From assembly GCF_014648655.1 (NCBI RefSeq), contig NZ_BMRN01000004.1, positions 372,001-436,000 on the forward strand: a stretch of DNA of 64,000 bases, written 5' to 3'. Positions 43,386 through 51,841 of this stretch are shown one piece after another (the stretch's first letter is position 1; each line of letters opens with the position of its first letter). The notes under the pieces are model-generated. The model searched no databases, was not told the origin of the DNA, and saw nothing but the letters and a program-made list of their open reading frames with translations. This DNA is from Streptomyces atratus. GTDB taxonomy: Bacteria; Actinomycetota; Actinomycetes; Streptomycetales; Streptomycetaceae. Position numbers and translations under genes: made by a program.

Positions 43386-45508
43386 TCTGATCGTGATGGG
43401 AACACCTCCGGCAGCCACACCCGTACCGCACCGCGGCCGGTCGTCGAGAGGGTACCGCCGGTGGCATCGGCCATCGCACGCAACCGCCGCCGAACTCCCG
43501 GGTCGGCGGGTGTGGGGCCGCAGAGCTCGACCCCGTCGTCGAGGCTGCGCACGGTGAGTGTCACCCCCGGGGCCATCAGCATCGCGGCGATGCGGTACGC
43601 GGAGACCTCCACGACGGCGGGTGCCGGGCGGCGCGGCCCGGTACAGCGGACGGCGGTGCCGTACCGGGTGGCCAGCGCCGCGATCCCGGCCACGGTGGGG
43701 GGCGGGGTGTCCGCACCGTCCCGGCCTCGCAATTCGGTGAGCAGTTCCCGCAGCGCGGTGAGGCCGGCACGGGCCTCGGTCCGTGCGGTCTCCAAGTGAC
43801 CGGCCTCGGCGGCGGCGACCACCGCCCGCGCGTGCCGGTGCGCCGTGCGTCGGAGCCCTGCGGCGATCCGCCGGCGCTGGTCGCGCACCGCGGCGTCGGC
43901 GTCCCGGTCGAGCAGTTCCCGCTGCTGGGCGGCAGCGGCCCGCAGCCGGTGCCGGCGACGGGCCGTGAACCGCCCGAGCGACCAGACGGCGAACGCGGGG
44001 AGGGCCAGCATGACGGTCAGCACCGCCCAGGCCGCCGCCCGGTTGCCGGTGATGCCGCTGCCGCCGGCGAGCGCGAGACCGCCCACGGCGGCCACCGCGG
44101 CGGGCGCGAGTCGGCTGCGACGGCCGGGCAGATACGCTCCGGCGCTGTACGCGAGGGTCAGCTCGACCCACCAGTACACCAGGAAGATGTCGCTGACCGG
44201 CGGCTGCATCCAGCCGGCCAGATCGCAGGCCAGCCACAGCATCAGGGCCAGCAGCACCGCCGCCATCCCGCGTCCGGGCATGCGCGAACGCCATCCGAGC
44301 GGCACGGCGTGCAGCCCCGAAAGCAGGACCGTCGGCACCGCGGGCAGGAAGCCGCGGAAGGAGTCCGGTACGTCGGCCGACAGCAGGCTCGCGCCGAGCG
44401 AGAGGGCAATCGCGAGGACCACCAACGCCCAGTCGAGCCCGGTTGGCCCGCGCCAGCGGGGCCACCGGCGTGCGGCAGGTGACGCGGCCGACGGCAGCTG
44501 TGCCCGTACGGTCCAGCCGGATCCTCCAGGGCCCGCCGACAGCGTTCCGCCCGCCGCGTCGACCACGGCCCGCAACCCCGCGAGGCCGTGCCCGGTCCCG
44601 AGGCCGGGCTCGGCGACCGTACCGCCGTCGTCGGTGACGGTGACGGTCAGCCCGGGACCGCCCTCGGACCGGCCGGGCCCGTTGGACCTGTTGGCCCCCT
44701 CGGTCCCGCCGCCCTTGTCAGCCCTCTCTACGCGTACGCGCACCGCCGCCCCGTGGGCGTACCGGGCCGCGTTGGTCAGTGCCTCGCGGACCACGCGGTA
44801 CGCCGCCTCCGTGCTGCTCCCGGGTGCCGCGTCCACCGTGCGCCGGTAGTCCACCGCGTGTTCGGCGGCCAGCGCGTCGATGTCGGCGAGGGTGGCCACT
44901 GCGGCGCGCTCGCCCGGTCCCGTGAGACGGTCCAGTTCGCGCACGGCCTGCCGGCCCGCGTCGATCGCGTGCCGGAGCGCCTCGGCAGTCCGCTCCTGGT
45001 CTCCGAGCCGGAGCGCGGCGCCGGCGGACACCACGATTCCGGTCAGCCGGTGCGCGGCCACGTCGTGCAGTTCCGCCGCCAGCCGGTCTCGCTCCGCGAG
45101 CGCCGCGAACCGGGGCACTGCGGCGGTGCCGGCCCGGTACGCGACCAGCGCGGACCGGTTGGCCCGCCTGCGTCGGCGTGACCGGCCCGTCGCCCAGGCG
45201 ACCGCCGCGCCACCACCCGCTACCAGTGCGACGCCTGCCACGCAGTGCGGCGGCTCGCCGATCGTGGCGGCGGTGCCGGCGGCGACCAGTGTGACCGTGG
45301 CCGCACCCGCGAGTGCGGGCCCGGCGGACTGGTGCACGGCCAATGCGTGGAGCGCGATGAGCACGGCGACCGGTGCGGCCACCGCGCCCACAACCGCAGC
45401 CGTACCGAAGGGCGCGGCCACCGGCGTCGCGGCCAGGACGAGCACGGGAAGAACCAGATCGCGCCATCCGGGCGGACCGTTCGTCACCGACCACGTAAAC
45501 CGGGTCAT
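43382..45508 (-). CDS. double-kinase sensor protein (two NarL-type histidine kinase units in one chain)
   Basis: A 708-residue membrane sensor with duplicated architecture. Residues 1-110 hold several hydrophobic helices. Next is a HisKA_3 dimerisation region with H148 in AAELHDVAAHRLTG, and a full ATPase domain to about 345 (VVREALTNAARYAHG, TVTVTDDGG, GTGHGLAGLRAVVDAAGG). A second membrane block (about 355-520) follows. After it comes a second kinase-like unit in which the histidine-box region RRRIAAGLRRTAHRHARAVV and the ATP-binding motifs are degenerate. One active and one regulatory unit are likely. It is paired with the response regulator at 42741. Confidence 0.85.
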   Translation of the reverse strand: MTRFTWSVTNGPPGWRDLVLPVLVLAATPVAAPFGTAAVVGAVAAPVAVLIALHALAVHQSAGPALAGAATVTLVAAGTAATIGEPPHCVAGVALVAGGGAAVAWATGRSRRRRRANRSALVAYRAGTAAVPRFAALAERDRLAAELHDVAAHRLTGIVVSAGAALRLGDQERTAEALRHAIDAGRQAVRELDRLTGPGERAAVATLADIDALAAEHAVDYRRTVDAAPGSSTEAAYRVVREALTNAARYAHGAAVRVRVERADKGGGTEGANRSNGPGRSEGGPGLTVTVTDDGGTVAEPGLGTGHGLAGLRAVVDAAGGTLSAGPGGSGWTVRAQLPSAASPAARRWPRWRGPTGLDWALVVLAIALSLGASLLSADVPDSFRGFLPAVPTVLLSGLHAVPLGWRSRMPGRGMAAVLLALMLWLACDLAGWMQPPVSDIFLVYWWVELTLAYSAGAYLPGRRSRLAPAAVAAVGGLALAGGSGITGNRAAAWAVLTVMLALPAFAVWSLGRFTARRRHRLRAAAAQQRELLDRDADAAVRDQRRRIAAGLRRTAHRHARAVVAAAEAGHLETARTEARAGLTALRELLTELRGRDGADTPPPTVAGIAALATRYGTAVRCTGPRRPAPAVVEVSAYRIAAMLMAPGVTLTVRSLDDGVELCGPTPADPGVRRRLRAMADATGGTLSTTGRGAVRVWLPEVFPSRSE

Positions 45509-46128
45509 GGCCGGAACGTACCTCCTGTGGTCGGAGCCGGACCTGGAGTTTGCCCGGAACCCGCAACCGCCTCCGGCTGTGCCGGATGCGGTTCACTTCT
45601 GGATCGCGGGCGGGGACGCCGTGTGCGGGTCAGCTCACGCCGATGGCGTCCGGCATCGCGGCTGCGACGTGATCGGCGGCGTTACGGTGGCCCCTGGCAT
45701 CGGGCTGCACGAGGGCCGGCTGGTCAGGGACGCGGGTGAAGATGCCTTCCACCCACTTGCTCGGCGCCCGCCGAGCCGCTGCCCGCCTACGGACGAGTGA
45801 TTCCCCCACCGACGACGGCGTATGACGCAGAGATGGTCGCCCTTGCCAGGGAGGAGCCGAAGCGCAATGCCATGGCGACGGCTGACTACCGCACACCGCA
45901 CGGCGGCCGTGCGCTCGCGCAAAACCATGGCATCCGTCCGGCAGCGGACGCACCCGCATCTCTTCGCTGAGGCGGAAGAGCGGACGCCGGATGTTCTGGA
46001 TGCGGCGTGGGCAGTGCCGGAGGAAACTGGGGTTGAGGCGGAATCCTCTGCGGCGAGCGGAAGGATTCCGGAATCCCGGCGGGCTGGGGTCTGTTTCCCG
46101 GCTCAGGGCGTGATTGGGGACATCCACC
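45509..46128. other. 620-bp gap with no recognised gene
   Basis: The region should hold the promoter of the kinase operon on the left and of the DUF6296 gene on the right. Several short open frames exist on both strands (for example minus-strand 45630-46130), but none resembles a known family and codon patterns look mixed. I see no clear repeats or hairpins. Confidence 0.4.
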
Positions 46129-46359
46129 ATGGATTACCCGGAGAGCTACCAGTTGGTATTTCAGGCGTCCGCCGTGGAGGACGACACGGTGATCGTCCGG
46201 CGTACGGCGCAGTCGGGAGCGGGTGGATACCCGATCTACGAGGACGAGACCGGAATCGTGCGCGCGGAGATCAGCGACCGGGGAGAGGTGCGCATGCTGG
46301 CCAGCGGTGGACACCAGGTGCTCGGCACCCCGCTGGTCGTGCGGGAGCCGAGCGCCTGA
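46129..46359 (+). CDS. small DUF6296-type protein
   Basis: A 76-residue protein (MDYPESYQLVFQASAVEDDT, YPIYEDETGIVRAEISDRGE, MLASGGHQVLG), a pattern I associate with the Streptomyces DUF6296 family of unknown function. The ATG at 46129 has GGGGA upstream; a TTG 15 bp earlier is less likely. It ends in a terminator shared with the convergent cold-shock-domain gene. Confidence 0.75.
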   Translation: MDYPESYQLVFQASAVEDDTVIVRRTAQSGAGGYPIYEDETGIVRAEISDRGEVRMLASGGHQVLGTPLVVREPSA

Positions 46360-46363
46360 ATGA

Positions 46364-46405
46364 GCCGGGGCCCGTCCGGCGGATCATGACCAAACGGGCC
46401 CCGGC
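46364..46405. terminator. bidirectional terminator, DUF6296 and cold-shock genes
   Basis: A perfect 12-bp stem (GCCGGGGCCCGT at 46364-46375 with 46394-46405) with an 18-base loop, lying between the two convergent stop codons. Confidence 0.75.
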
Positions 46406-46440
46406 ACTACAGGAAGGCGGGCCGGTGCCGCGCCGCCCCG

Positions 46441-46866
46441 TCAGCCCTCGGTCCAGCCGTGGTTCTTGGCGAACTGCAGCAACCCGCTCCGGACCTGCAG
46501 GATCTGAGCCCCCGTCAGCGAGGGTGCCGACTCCAGCAGCACGTCGGTCACCTCCTTGCTGTACTCGGCCGCACTGAGCACATCGCACAACGTGTCGTCG
46601 TCCGCCGACCCGGAAACGCTGACCGAGGCAGGCCTCGGAGGGGTCAGCGGCTTCCCGTCGGGACCCTCTGCGAGCCGGACCGACGAGGCCTTCAGCCCGC
46701 GGTCACCGTCCTCGATCTCGAACTCGACCGCCGTTCCCGTGTGCACATAGGACTCGGGGATCAACATGTCGTTCACATGGAGAAACACATCCTCACCGCC
46801 GTGATCGGGTGAGATGAAGCCATATCCTCGTGCGCCGTCGAACCGCACCACACGACCAGAAACCAC
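46441..46866 (-). CDS. cold-shock-domain protein with C-terminal extension
   Basis: A 141-residue protein. Residues 1-65 are a cold-shock domain (GRVVRFDGARGYGFISPDHG, EDVFLHVNDM), with the RNP1-like KGYGFI replaced by RGYGFI. The remaining ~75 residues are an unusual extension with an acidic helix (SAAEYSKEVTDVLLESAPSL, ILQVRSGLLQFAKNHGWTEG). The first part probably binds RNA or single-stranded DNA; the extension may bind a partner. A GTG start at 46866 is preceded by a G-rich tract (TTGGGGGTTGGT). The standard single-domain cold-shock protein is half this length. Confidence 0.82.
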   Translation of the reverse strand: MVSGRVVRFDGARGYGFISPDHGGEDVFLHVNDMLIPESYVHTGTAVEFEIEDGDRGLKASSVRLAEGPDGKPLTPPRPASVSVSGSADDDTLCDVLSAAEYSKEVTDVLLESAPSLTGAQILQVRSGLLQFAKNHGWTEG

Positions 46867-47012
46867 ACCAACCCCCAAGAAAGAACCGGGCCCCTTGCCC
46901 GTTTGCCACACAGGGCTCGACCGGAGAATAACCCTGTGCGGCCGGGCGGCGCGACCCTGCAACGGGAATCGCCCGGATCGGGGCGAGAGCCTGCGACGGG
47001 GCGGCGGCAGGC

Positions 47013-47888
47013 TCACCTGAGCTTGCGTGCGGGCGGGGGTGCGGTGCCGGACGCCAGCGGGGAGCGGGCCAGTTCGGTGCAGCCCACCGTGACCAGGGCG
47101 AGCGCGACCAGTTCGGGCAGCACCCACCACCCGGTGCGCAGTTCCTCGCCGAACAATGTCACCCCGTACAGGACGCTGATCAGCGCGTCACCGAGGGTCA
47201 GCGGCGGCTGGACGGCGACCAGCATGCCGGCCTGGAGGGCGTTCTGGAGGAGGAACAGTGCGCCCACTCCGGCCGCGGCGGTGGCGTACAGCTGCCAGGA
47301 CGTCAAGAGCGCCACCGCTCCGCCGCCCCCTTCGAGCCGTGCCATGGCGTCCTTCATGAGTGCGGCCGTGAGGGCGTACCCGCATGCGGCGGCGAGGCCG
47401 AGCAGCGCGCCCCGGGGGTTGCCTCGCGTGCTCAGGGCCGCGCCGATCAGTGCGGCCTCGAAGATTCCGGTCACGATCAGTGCGGTGACCCAGGCAGTTC
47501 CCCGCACGGACGTGCTGCCGCCGCCCGGGGCCGCGGAGGCCATGCCGAGCGCCAGCCCCAGCGTCACGGCCGCCACCGCGTACCAGATCTGCCCGGGGAT
47601 ACGGACCCGCAGAACGAACCCGGCCATCAGCAGTGTGGCCGGCAGCTCGATCACAAAGATCGGCTGGACCAGGGAGATCGGCCCGGTGGCCAGCGCCACG
47701 GCCTGGCAGACGGCCGCGACGATCACCAGGCCGATCCCGGCGAGCCACCCCCTGCGGCGCAGCAGATGCCCGATCAGCGACAGACGCATCGCCTCGCTGT
47801 CGGGCACGGTGCGGGCGGCGCGGCGCTGGAGAACGGAGGCCGCGCCGTTGCTGATCGCGGTCAGGATGGCGAACAGAACACTGATCAC
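47013..47888 (-). CDS. DMT-superfamily (EamA-like) membrane transporter
   Basis: A 291-residue membrane protein with about nine or ten hydrophobic helices. These include SVLFAILTAISNGAASVLQR at the N-terminus and the paired GPISLVQPIFVIELP and LLQNALQAGMLVAVQPPLTL segments of the drug/metabolite transporter fold, with a final VLPELVALALVTVGCTELA. The substrate is unknown. The GTG at 47888 was chosen because the first helix follows at once; the long upstream open frame is the antisense of the neighbouring gene. Confidence 0.8.
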   Translation of the reverse strand: MISVLFAILTAISNGAASVLQRRAARTVPDSEAMRLSLIGHLLRRRGWLAGIGLVIVAAVCQAVALATGPISLVQPIFVIELPATLLMAGFVLRVRIPGQIWYAVAAVTLGLALGMASAAPGGGSTSVRGTAWVTALIVTGIFEAALIGAALSTRGNPRGALLGLAAACGYALTAALMKDAMARLEGGGGAVALLTSWQLYATAAAGVGALFLLQNALQAGMLVAVQPPLTLGDALISVLYGVTLFGEELRTGWWVLPELVALALVTVGCTELARSPLASGTAPPPARKLR

Positions 47889-48018
47889 CGCCCCATGATG
47901 CAGGTGGCGGGCCCACGACCCGGGGTCCTGCGGGGCGGCGGCATGGCGGGCGCGCGGATCGGAGCACGTCCCCCGATGAGGACCGAAGGTGTCCGCAAGC
48001 CTGCGTAGCGTGCCGTCC

Positions 48019-49173
48019 ATGGCCGTGAAGAAGAACCCCGCAGCACCCGCCGTGCTCTCCCCGCGCGCGCTGGGCCGCGCCACGCTGGAGCGGCAGTTGT
48101 TGCTGCGCCGGACCGCGATGTCCGCGAAGGAAGCGGTCGGGCATCTGGTCGGCCTCCAGGCGCAGAACACCAAGCCGCCGTACTACCAGCTCTTCGCCCG
48201 CCTCGACGGCTTCGACCCGGCCGAGCTCGCCGGGCTGATGGAGTCCCGCGAGGTGGTTCGTATCGTCACCATGCGCTCCACCATCCACCTGCACACGGCC
48301 GCCGACGCGCTCACCCTGCGCCCGCTCGTCCAGGCGGCGCGCGACCGGGAGCTCAAGATGTTCCGCAAGGGGCTCGCCGGGGTGGACCTGGACCGGCTCG
48401 GGGCGGTCGCCGGACAACTCGTCGAGGAGCGGCCCCGCACCCCCAAGGAGATCCGCGAGGCGCTGCTCACCGAGTGGCCCCACGCCGATCCGCAGGCACT
48501 GGGTGTGGCCGCCCGCTGTCTGCTGCCGCTGGTCCAGGTCACCCCGCGGGGGGTGTGGGCGAAGAGCGGCCGGGTCGCGCTGACCACCGCCGAACACTGG
48601 CTCGGCAGCCCGTCGGGGCCGGTCCCCGCACCGGACGCCACCGTGCTGCGCTATCTCGGAGCCTTCGGACCCGCCTCCGTGCAGGACATGCAGACGTGGG
48701 CCGGACTGACCCGGCTGCGCGAGGTCTTCGAACGGCTGCGGCCGCAGCTCATCACCTTCCGGGACGAGAACGGCGTCGAACTCTTCGACCTGCCAAACGC
48801 CCCACGCCCCGACGAGGACACCCCCGCCGCGCCGCGTTTCCTGCCCGAGTTCGACAATGTGCTGCTCGGCCATGCGGACCGTACGCGCGTCATCCCGCCG
48901 CAGTACCGGGGGCGCAACGGGAACGGCAATCAGGCGTACGGCACGGTGCTGGTCGACGGATTCCTCGCGGCGATCTGGCGGCTCGGCGGCGGTACCGGTG
49001 CCGGCTCCGGGGCGACGACCCTCACCGTGCAACCGCTCGGCAGGCTGAGCCGGGCCGATCGAGACGCCGTCACGGAAGAGGCCGTACGGATGCTCCGCAC
49101 CATGGCGACGGCGGGCACCGACGCGCACGGATACGACATCCGGTTCACGACGTTCGTCGACTTCGAACGGTGA
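48019..49173 (+). CDS. AlkZ/YcaQ-type HTH_42 DNA glycosylase homologue
   Basis: A 384-residue winged-helix repeat protein. The catalytic signature of AlkZ-like DNA glycosylases, QxQ, is seen as Q47-A-Q49 in HLVGLQAQN. The typical MRSTIHLHTAAD and PRFLPEFDNVLLGHADRTR segments follow. Streptomyces AlkZ excises nitrogen-mustard or azinomycin lesions and interstrand crosslinks. Many related proteins are uncharacterised. No biosynthetic cluster for a crosslinking agent is next to it, so it is probably a general repair enzyme. It is divergent from the DMT gene; no ribosome site is visible and TAGCGT sits eight bases upstream, so it may be leaderless. Confidence 0.85.
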   Translation: MAVKKNPAAPAVLSPRALGRATLERQLLLRRTAMSAKEAVGHLVGLQAQNTKPPYYQLFARLDGFDPAELAGLMESREVVRIVTMRSTIHLHTAADALTLRPLVQAARDRELKMFRKGLAGVDLDRLGAVAGQLVEERPRTPKEIREALLTEWPHADPQALGVAARCLLPLVQVTPRGVWAKSGRVALTTAEHWLGSPSGPVPAPDATVLRYLGAFGPASVQDMQTWAGLTRLREVFERLRPQLITFRDENGVELFDLPNAPRPDEDTPAAPRFLPEFDNVLLGHADRTRVIPPQYRGRNGNGNQAYGTVLVDGFLAAIWRLGGGTGAGSGATTLTVQPLGRLSRADRDAVTEEAVRMLRTMATAGTDAHGYDIRFTTFVDFER

Positions 49174-49188
49174 GCTCCCGCCGTCGCA

Positions 49189-50031
49189 CTACGGCAGCAG
49201 CCCCGCCCGCCGCGCCGCCACCACTGCCTCCAGACGTGTGTGCGCACCCAGCTTGCGCATCGCGGAACGCAGATACCCCTTCACCGTCTCCGGCCGCAGC
49301 CCCAGCCGTTTTGCCGCCCCGGCGTTCGTCGTCCCCGCCGCCACACAGGCCAGCACGTCCACCTCTCGCGGCGCCAGGTGCACCCCGCAGGGCTGCGGCG
49401 CGCGGGCACCGGCCGCCGAGGCGAGCCGCCCGCACACCGAGAGCAACTCGTCGCGCAGCGCCGGGTCCACGACCTTCGGCACCAGGGCACGCAGTTCACG
49501 ATGGGCCTCGCGGACGTCCTCCCATGCCTCCGGTGCGCCCCTGGGGTCCGTGACCTGTTCCCGGGTCACGGCCAGGAGCTGCTGCACCTCGTCCCGTACG
49601 ACCAGGGCCTGTTCCACATCGCGGGCAGCGGCGACCGCCGCGTCGAACGTACGGTCCCCGAGCGAGACCGGCTCGCGCAGCGCCCCGTACAGCACACCGC
49701 GCACCTTGCGCCGTACGACGACGGGCACCGCGACCACCGAGCGCAGGCCCTCCGCCGCCACCGCCATGTCGTACTCGTGGCTGATGTGGCGCGAGGAGCG
49801 GTAGTCGGTCACCGCGCAGGGCCGGGACAGGGCGATCGACTTGCCGCCGAGCCCGCTGCCCGCCGAGATGACAAGACCGCGCAGGGCGGTGGTCTGCGCC
49901 CCGTTCAGCTCGGCGATCCGGGCGTGACGGGCATCCGAGAGGAGCCCGCCGAAGGCCACGGGCAGCCCACTGGTCCGGCGCAGCCGCAGCAGCGCTGCCT
50001 GCATGTCGACCGCATCGACGGATTCCGGCAT
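49189..50031 (-). CDS. GAF-domain LuxR-family transcriptional regulator
   Basis: A 280-residue regulator. Residues about 12-160 form a GAF-like sensory domain (GAQTTALRGLVISAGSGLGG, SVVAVPVVVRRKVRGVLYGA). The C-terminal ~65 residues are a LuxR helix-turn-helix (LAPREVDVLACVAAGTTNAG, RPETVKGYLRSAMRKLG). The ATG at 50031 has AGAGGGG upstream. It is divergent from the two acyl-CoA ligase genes across 133 bp, so it probably controls them, with a fatty or aromatic acid signal; that link is inference. Confidence 0.88.
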   Translation of the reverse strand: MPESVDAVDMQAALLRLRRTSGLPVAFGGLLSDARHARIAELNGAQTTALRGLVISAGSGLGGKSIALSRPCAVTDYRSSRHISHEYDMAVAAEGLRSVVAVPVVVRRKVRGVLYGALREPVSLGDRTFDAAVAAARDVEQALVVRDEVQQLLAVTREQVTDPRGAPEAWEDVREAHRELRALVPKVVDPALRDELLSVCGRLASAAGARAPQPCGVHLAPREVDVLACVAAGTTNAGAAKRLGLRPETVKGYLRSAMRKLGAHTRLEAVVAARRAGLLP

Positions 50032-50164
50032 GTTGACGCCCCTCTGCCCGGCTCCGGAGGCTCGGCAGTCTCCGCCTGCTGCACCCCCGTTCGGGGGTGG
50101 TGAGACCTGGGTCACTGTTTACATGATGTTAAGTGACCGGTCCGGTCCGCAATGAGGAGGGCAC

Positions 50165-51841
50165 ATGTCGGCAATCAGCGCGACGGAGACGTTCCGGGCC
50201 GCCCGGGACTTTCTGCTGCAGCACCGTGAGGACTACCACGCGGCCTACGAGGGCTTCCGCTGGCCCCGGACCGACCATTTCAACTGGGCGCTCGACTGGT
50301 TCGACGCCATCGCCGAGAACAACGACCGCACCGCCCTGCACATCGTGGAGGAGGACGGCGGCCGCACCGAGGTGTCCTTCGCCCGGATGTCCGCCCGCTC
50401 CAACCAGGCCGCGAACTGGCTTCGTGCCCAGGGGGTACGCGCCGGGGACCGCATCCTCGTCATGCTCGGCAACCAGGTCGAGCTGTGGGAGACGGCGCTG
50501 GCCGCGATGAAGCTGCGCGCCGTCGTCATCCCCGCCACCCCGCTCCTCGGCCCGGTCGATCTGCGTGACCGGGTGGAGCGCGGCCGGGTCCGGCACGTCC
50601 TGGTACGGGACACCGACACCGCCAAGTTCGACGAGGTGCCCGGCGACTACACCCGGATCTCGGTCGGCGCCGACATGCCCGGCTGGCTGTCGTACACCGG
50701 CGCCGACGATCAGCCGGAGACCTTCGGGGCGGACCGGGAGACCGACGCCGACGAGCCGCTGATGCTCTACTTCACCTCCGGTACGACCGCCAGCCCCAAG
50801 CTCGTCGAGCACACCCATGTCTCCTACCCCGTGGGCCACTTGTCGACGATGTACTGGATCGGTCTCAAGCCCGGGGACGTCCACCTCAACATCTCCTCGC
50901 CCGGCTGGGCCAAGCACGCCTGGTCGAATCTCTTCGCGCCCTGGAGCGCCGAGGCGACCGTCTTCATCTTCAACTACACCCGCTTCGACGCGGGCCGGCT
51001 GATGGCCGAGATGGACCGCTCGGGCATCACCAGCTTCTGCGCCCCGCCCACCGTCTGGCGGATGCTGATCCAGGCCGACCTCTCCCAGCTGAAGACCCCG
51101 CCGCGCGAGGTCGTCGCGGCCGGTGAGCCGCTGAACCCGGAGGTCATCGAGACGGTGCGGCGCACCTGGGGCGTCACCATCCGGGACGGCTTCGGCCAGA
51201 CAGAGACCGCCGTCCAGGTCGCCAACACCCCGGGCCAGCTGCTGAAGGCCGGGTCGATGGGCCGGCCCAGCCCCGGCTTCAAGGTCGAGCTCCTAGACCC
51301 GGTCACCGGTGAGCCCGGCGCGGTCGAGGGCGAGATCTCCCTCGATCTGTCGGACCGTCCGGTGGGTCTGATGACCGGCTACCACGGCGACCCGGACCGG
51401 ACCGCCGAGGCCATGGCGGGCGGTTACTACCGCACCGGTGACATCGGCTCCCGCGACGAGGACGGCTACATCACCTATGTCGGCCGCGCCGACGACGTCT
51501 TCAAGGCATCCGACTACAAGATCTCGCCGTTCGAGCTGGAGAGCGCCCTGCTGGAGCACGAGGCGGTCGCCGAGGCCGCCGTCGTCCCGGCCCCCGATCC
51601 GGTACGGCTCGCGGTGCCGAAGGCGTACATCGTGCTCGCGGAGGGCTGGGAGCCCGGTCCGGACACGGCGAAGGTGCTGTTCGAGCACTCCCGGGCGGTC
51701 CTCGCCCCGTACAAGCGGGTCCGGCGGCTGGAGTTCGCCGAGCTGCCCAAGACCGTCTCCGGCAAGATCCGCCGCATCGAGCTGCGCGAGCGCACGGCCC
51801 AGGGCACCGGCACCGAGTACGACGAGGGGGATCTGCGATGA
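50165..51841 (+). CDS. acyl-CoA synthetase (AMP-forming, medium-chain/benzoate-like)
   Basis: A 558-residue adenylate-forming enzyme that activates a carboxylic acid with ATP and CoA. Motifs in order: LMLYFTSGTTASPKLVEHTH (P-loop), DGFGQTETAV, YYRTGDIGSRDEDGYITYVG, GRADDVFKASDYKISPFELE and PKTVSGKIRRIEL (catalytic Lys). The arrangement is that of medium-chain acyl-CoA/AcsM-like ligases. It is the first gene of a two-gene operon; its stop overlaps the next start by 4 bp. Confidence 0.92.
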   Translation: MSAISATETFRAARDFLLQHREDYHAAYEGFRWPRTDHFNWALDWFDAIAENNDRTALHIVEEDGGRTEVSFARMSARSNQAANWLRAQGVRAGDRILVMLGNQVELWETALAAMKLRAVVIPATPLLGPVDLRDRVERGRVRHVLVRDTDTAKFDEVPGDYTRISVGADMPGWLSYTGADDQPETFGADRETDADEPLMLYFTSGTTASPKLVEHTHVSYPVGHLSTMYWIGLKPGDVHLNISSPGWAKHAWSNLFAPWSAEATVFIFNYTRFDAGRLMAEMDRSGITSFCAPPTVWRMLIQADLSQLKTPPREVVAAGEPLNPEVIETVRRTWGVTIRDGFGQTETAVQVANTPGQLLKAGSMGRPSPGFKVELLDPVTGEPGAVEGEISLDLSDRPVGLMTGYHGDPDRTAEAMAGGYYRTGDIGSRDEDGYITYVGRADDVFKASDYKISPFELESALLEHEAVAEAAVVPAPDPVRLAVPKAYIVLAEGWEPGPDTAKVLFEHSRAVLAPYKRVRRLEFAELPKTVSGKIRRIELRERTAQGTGTEYDEGDLR

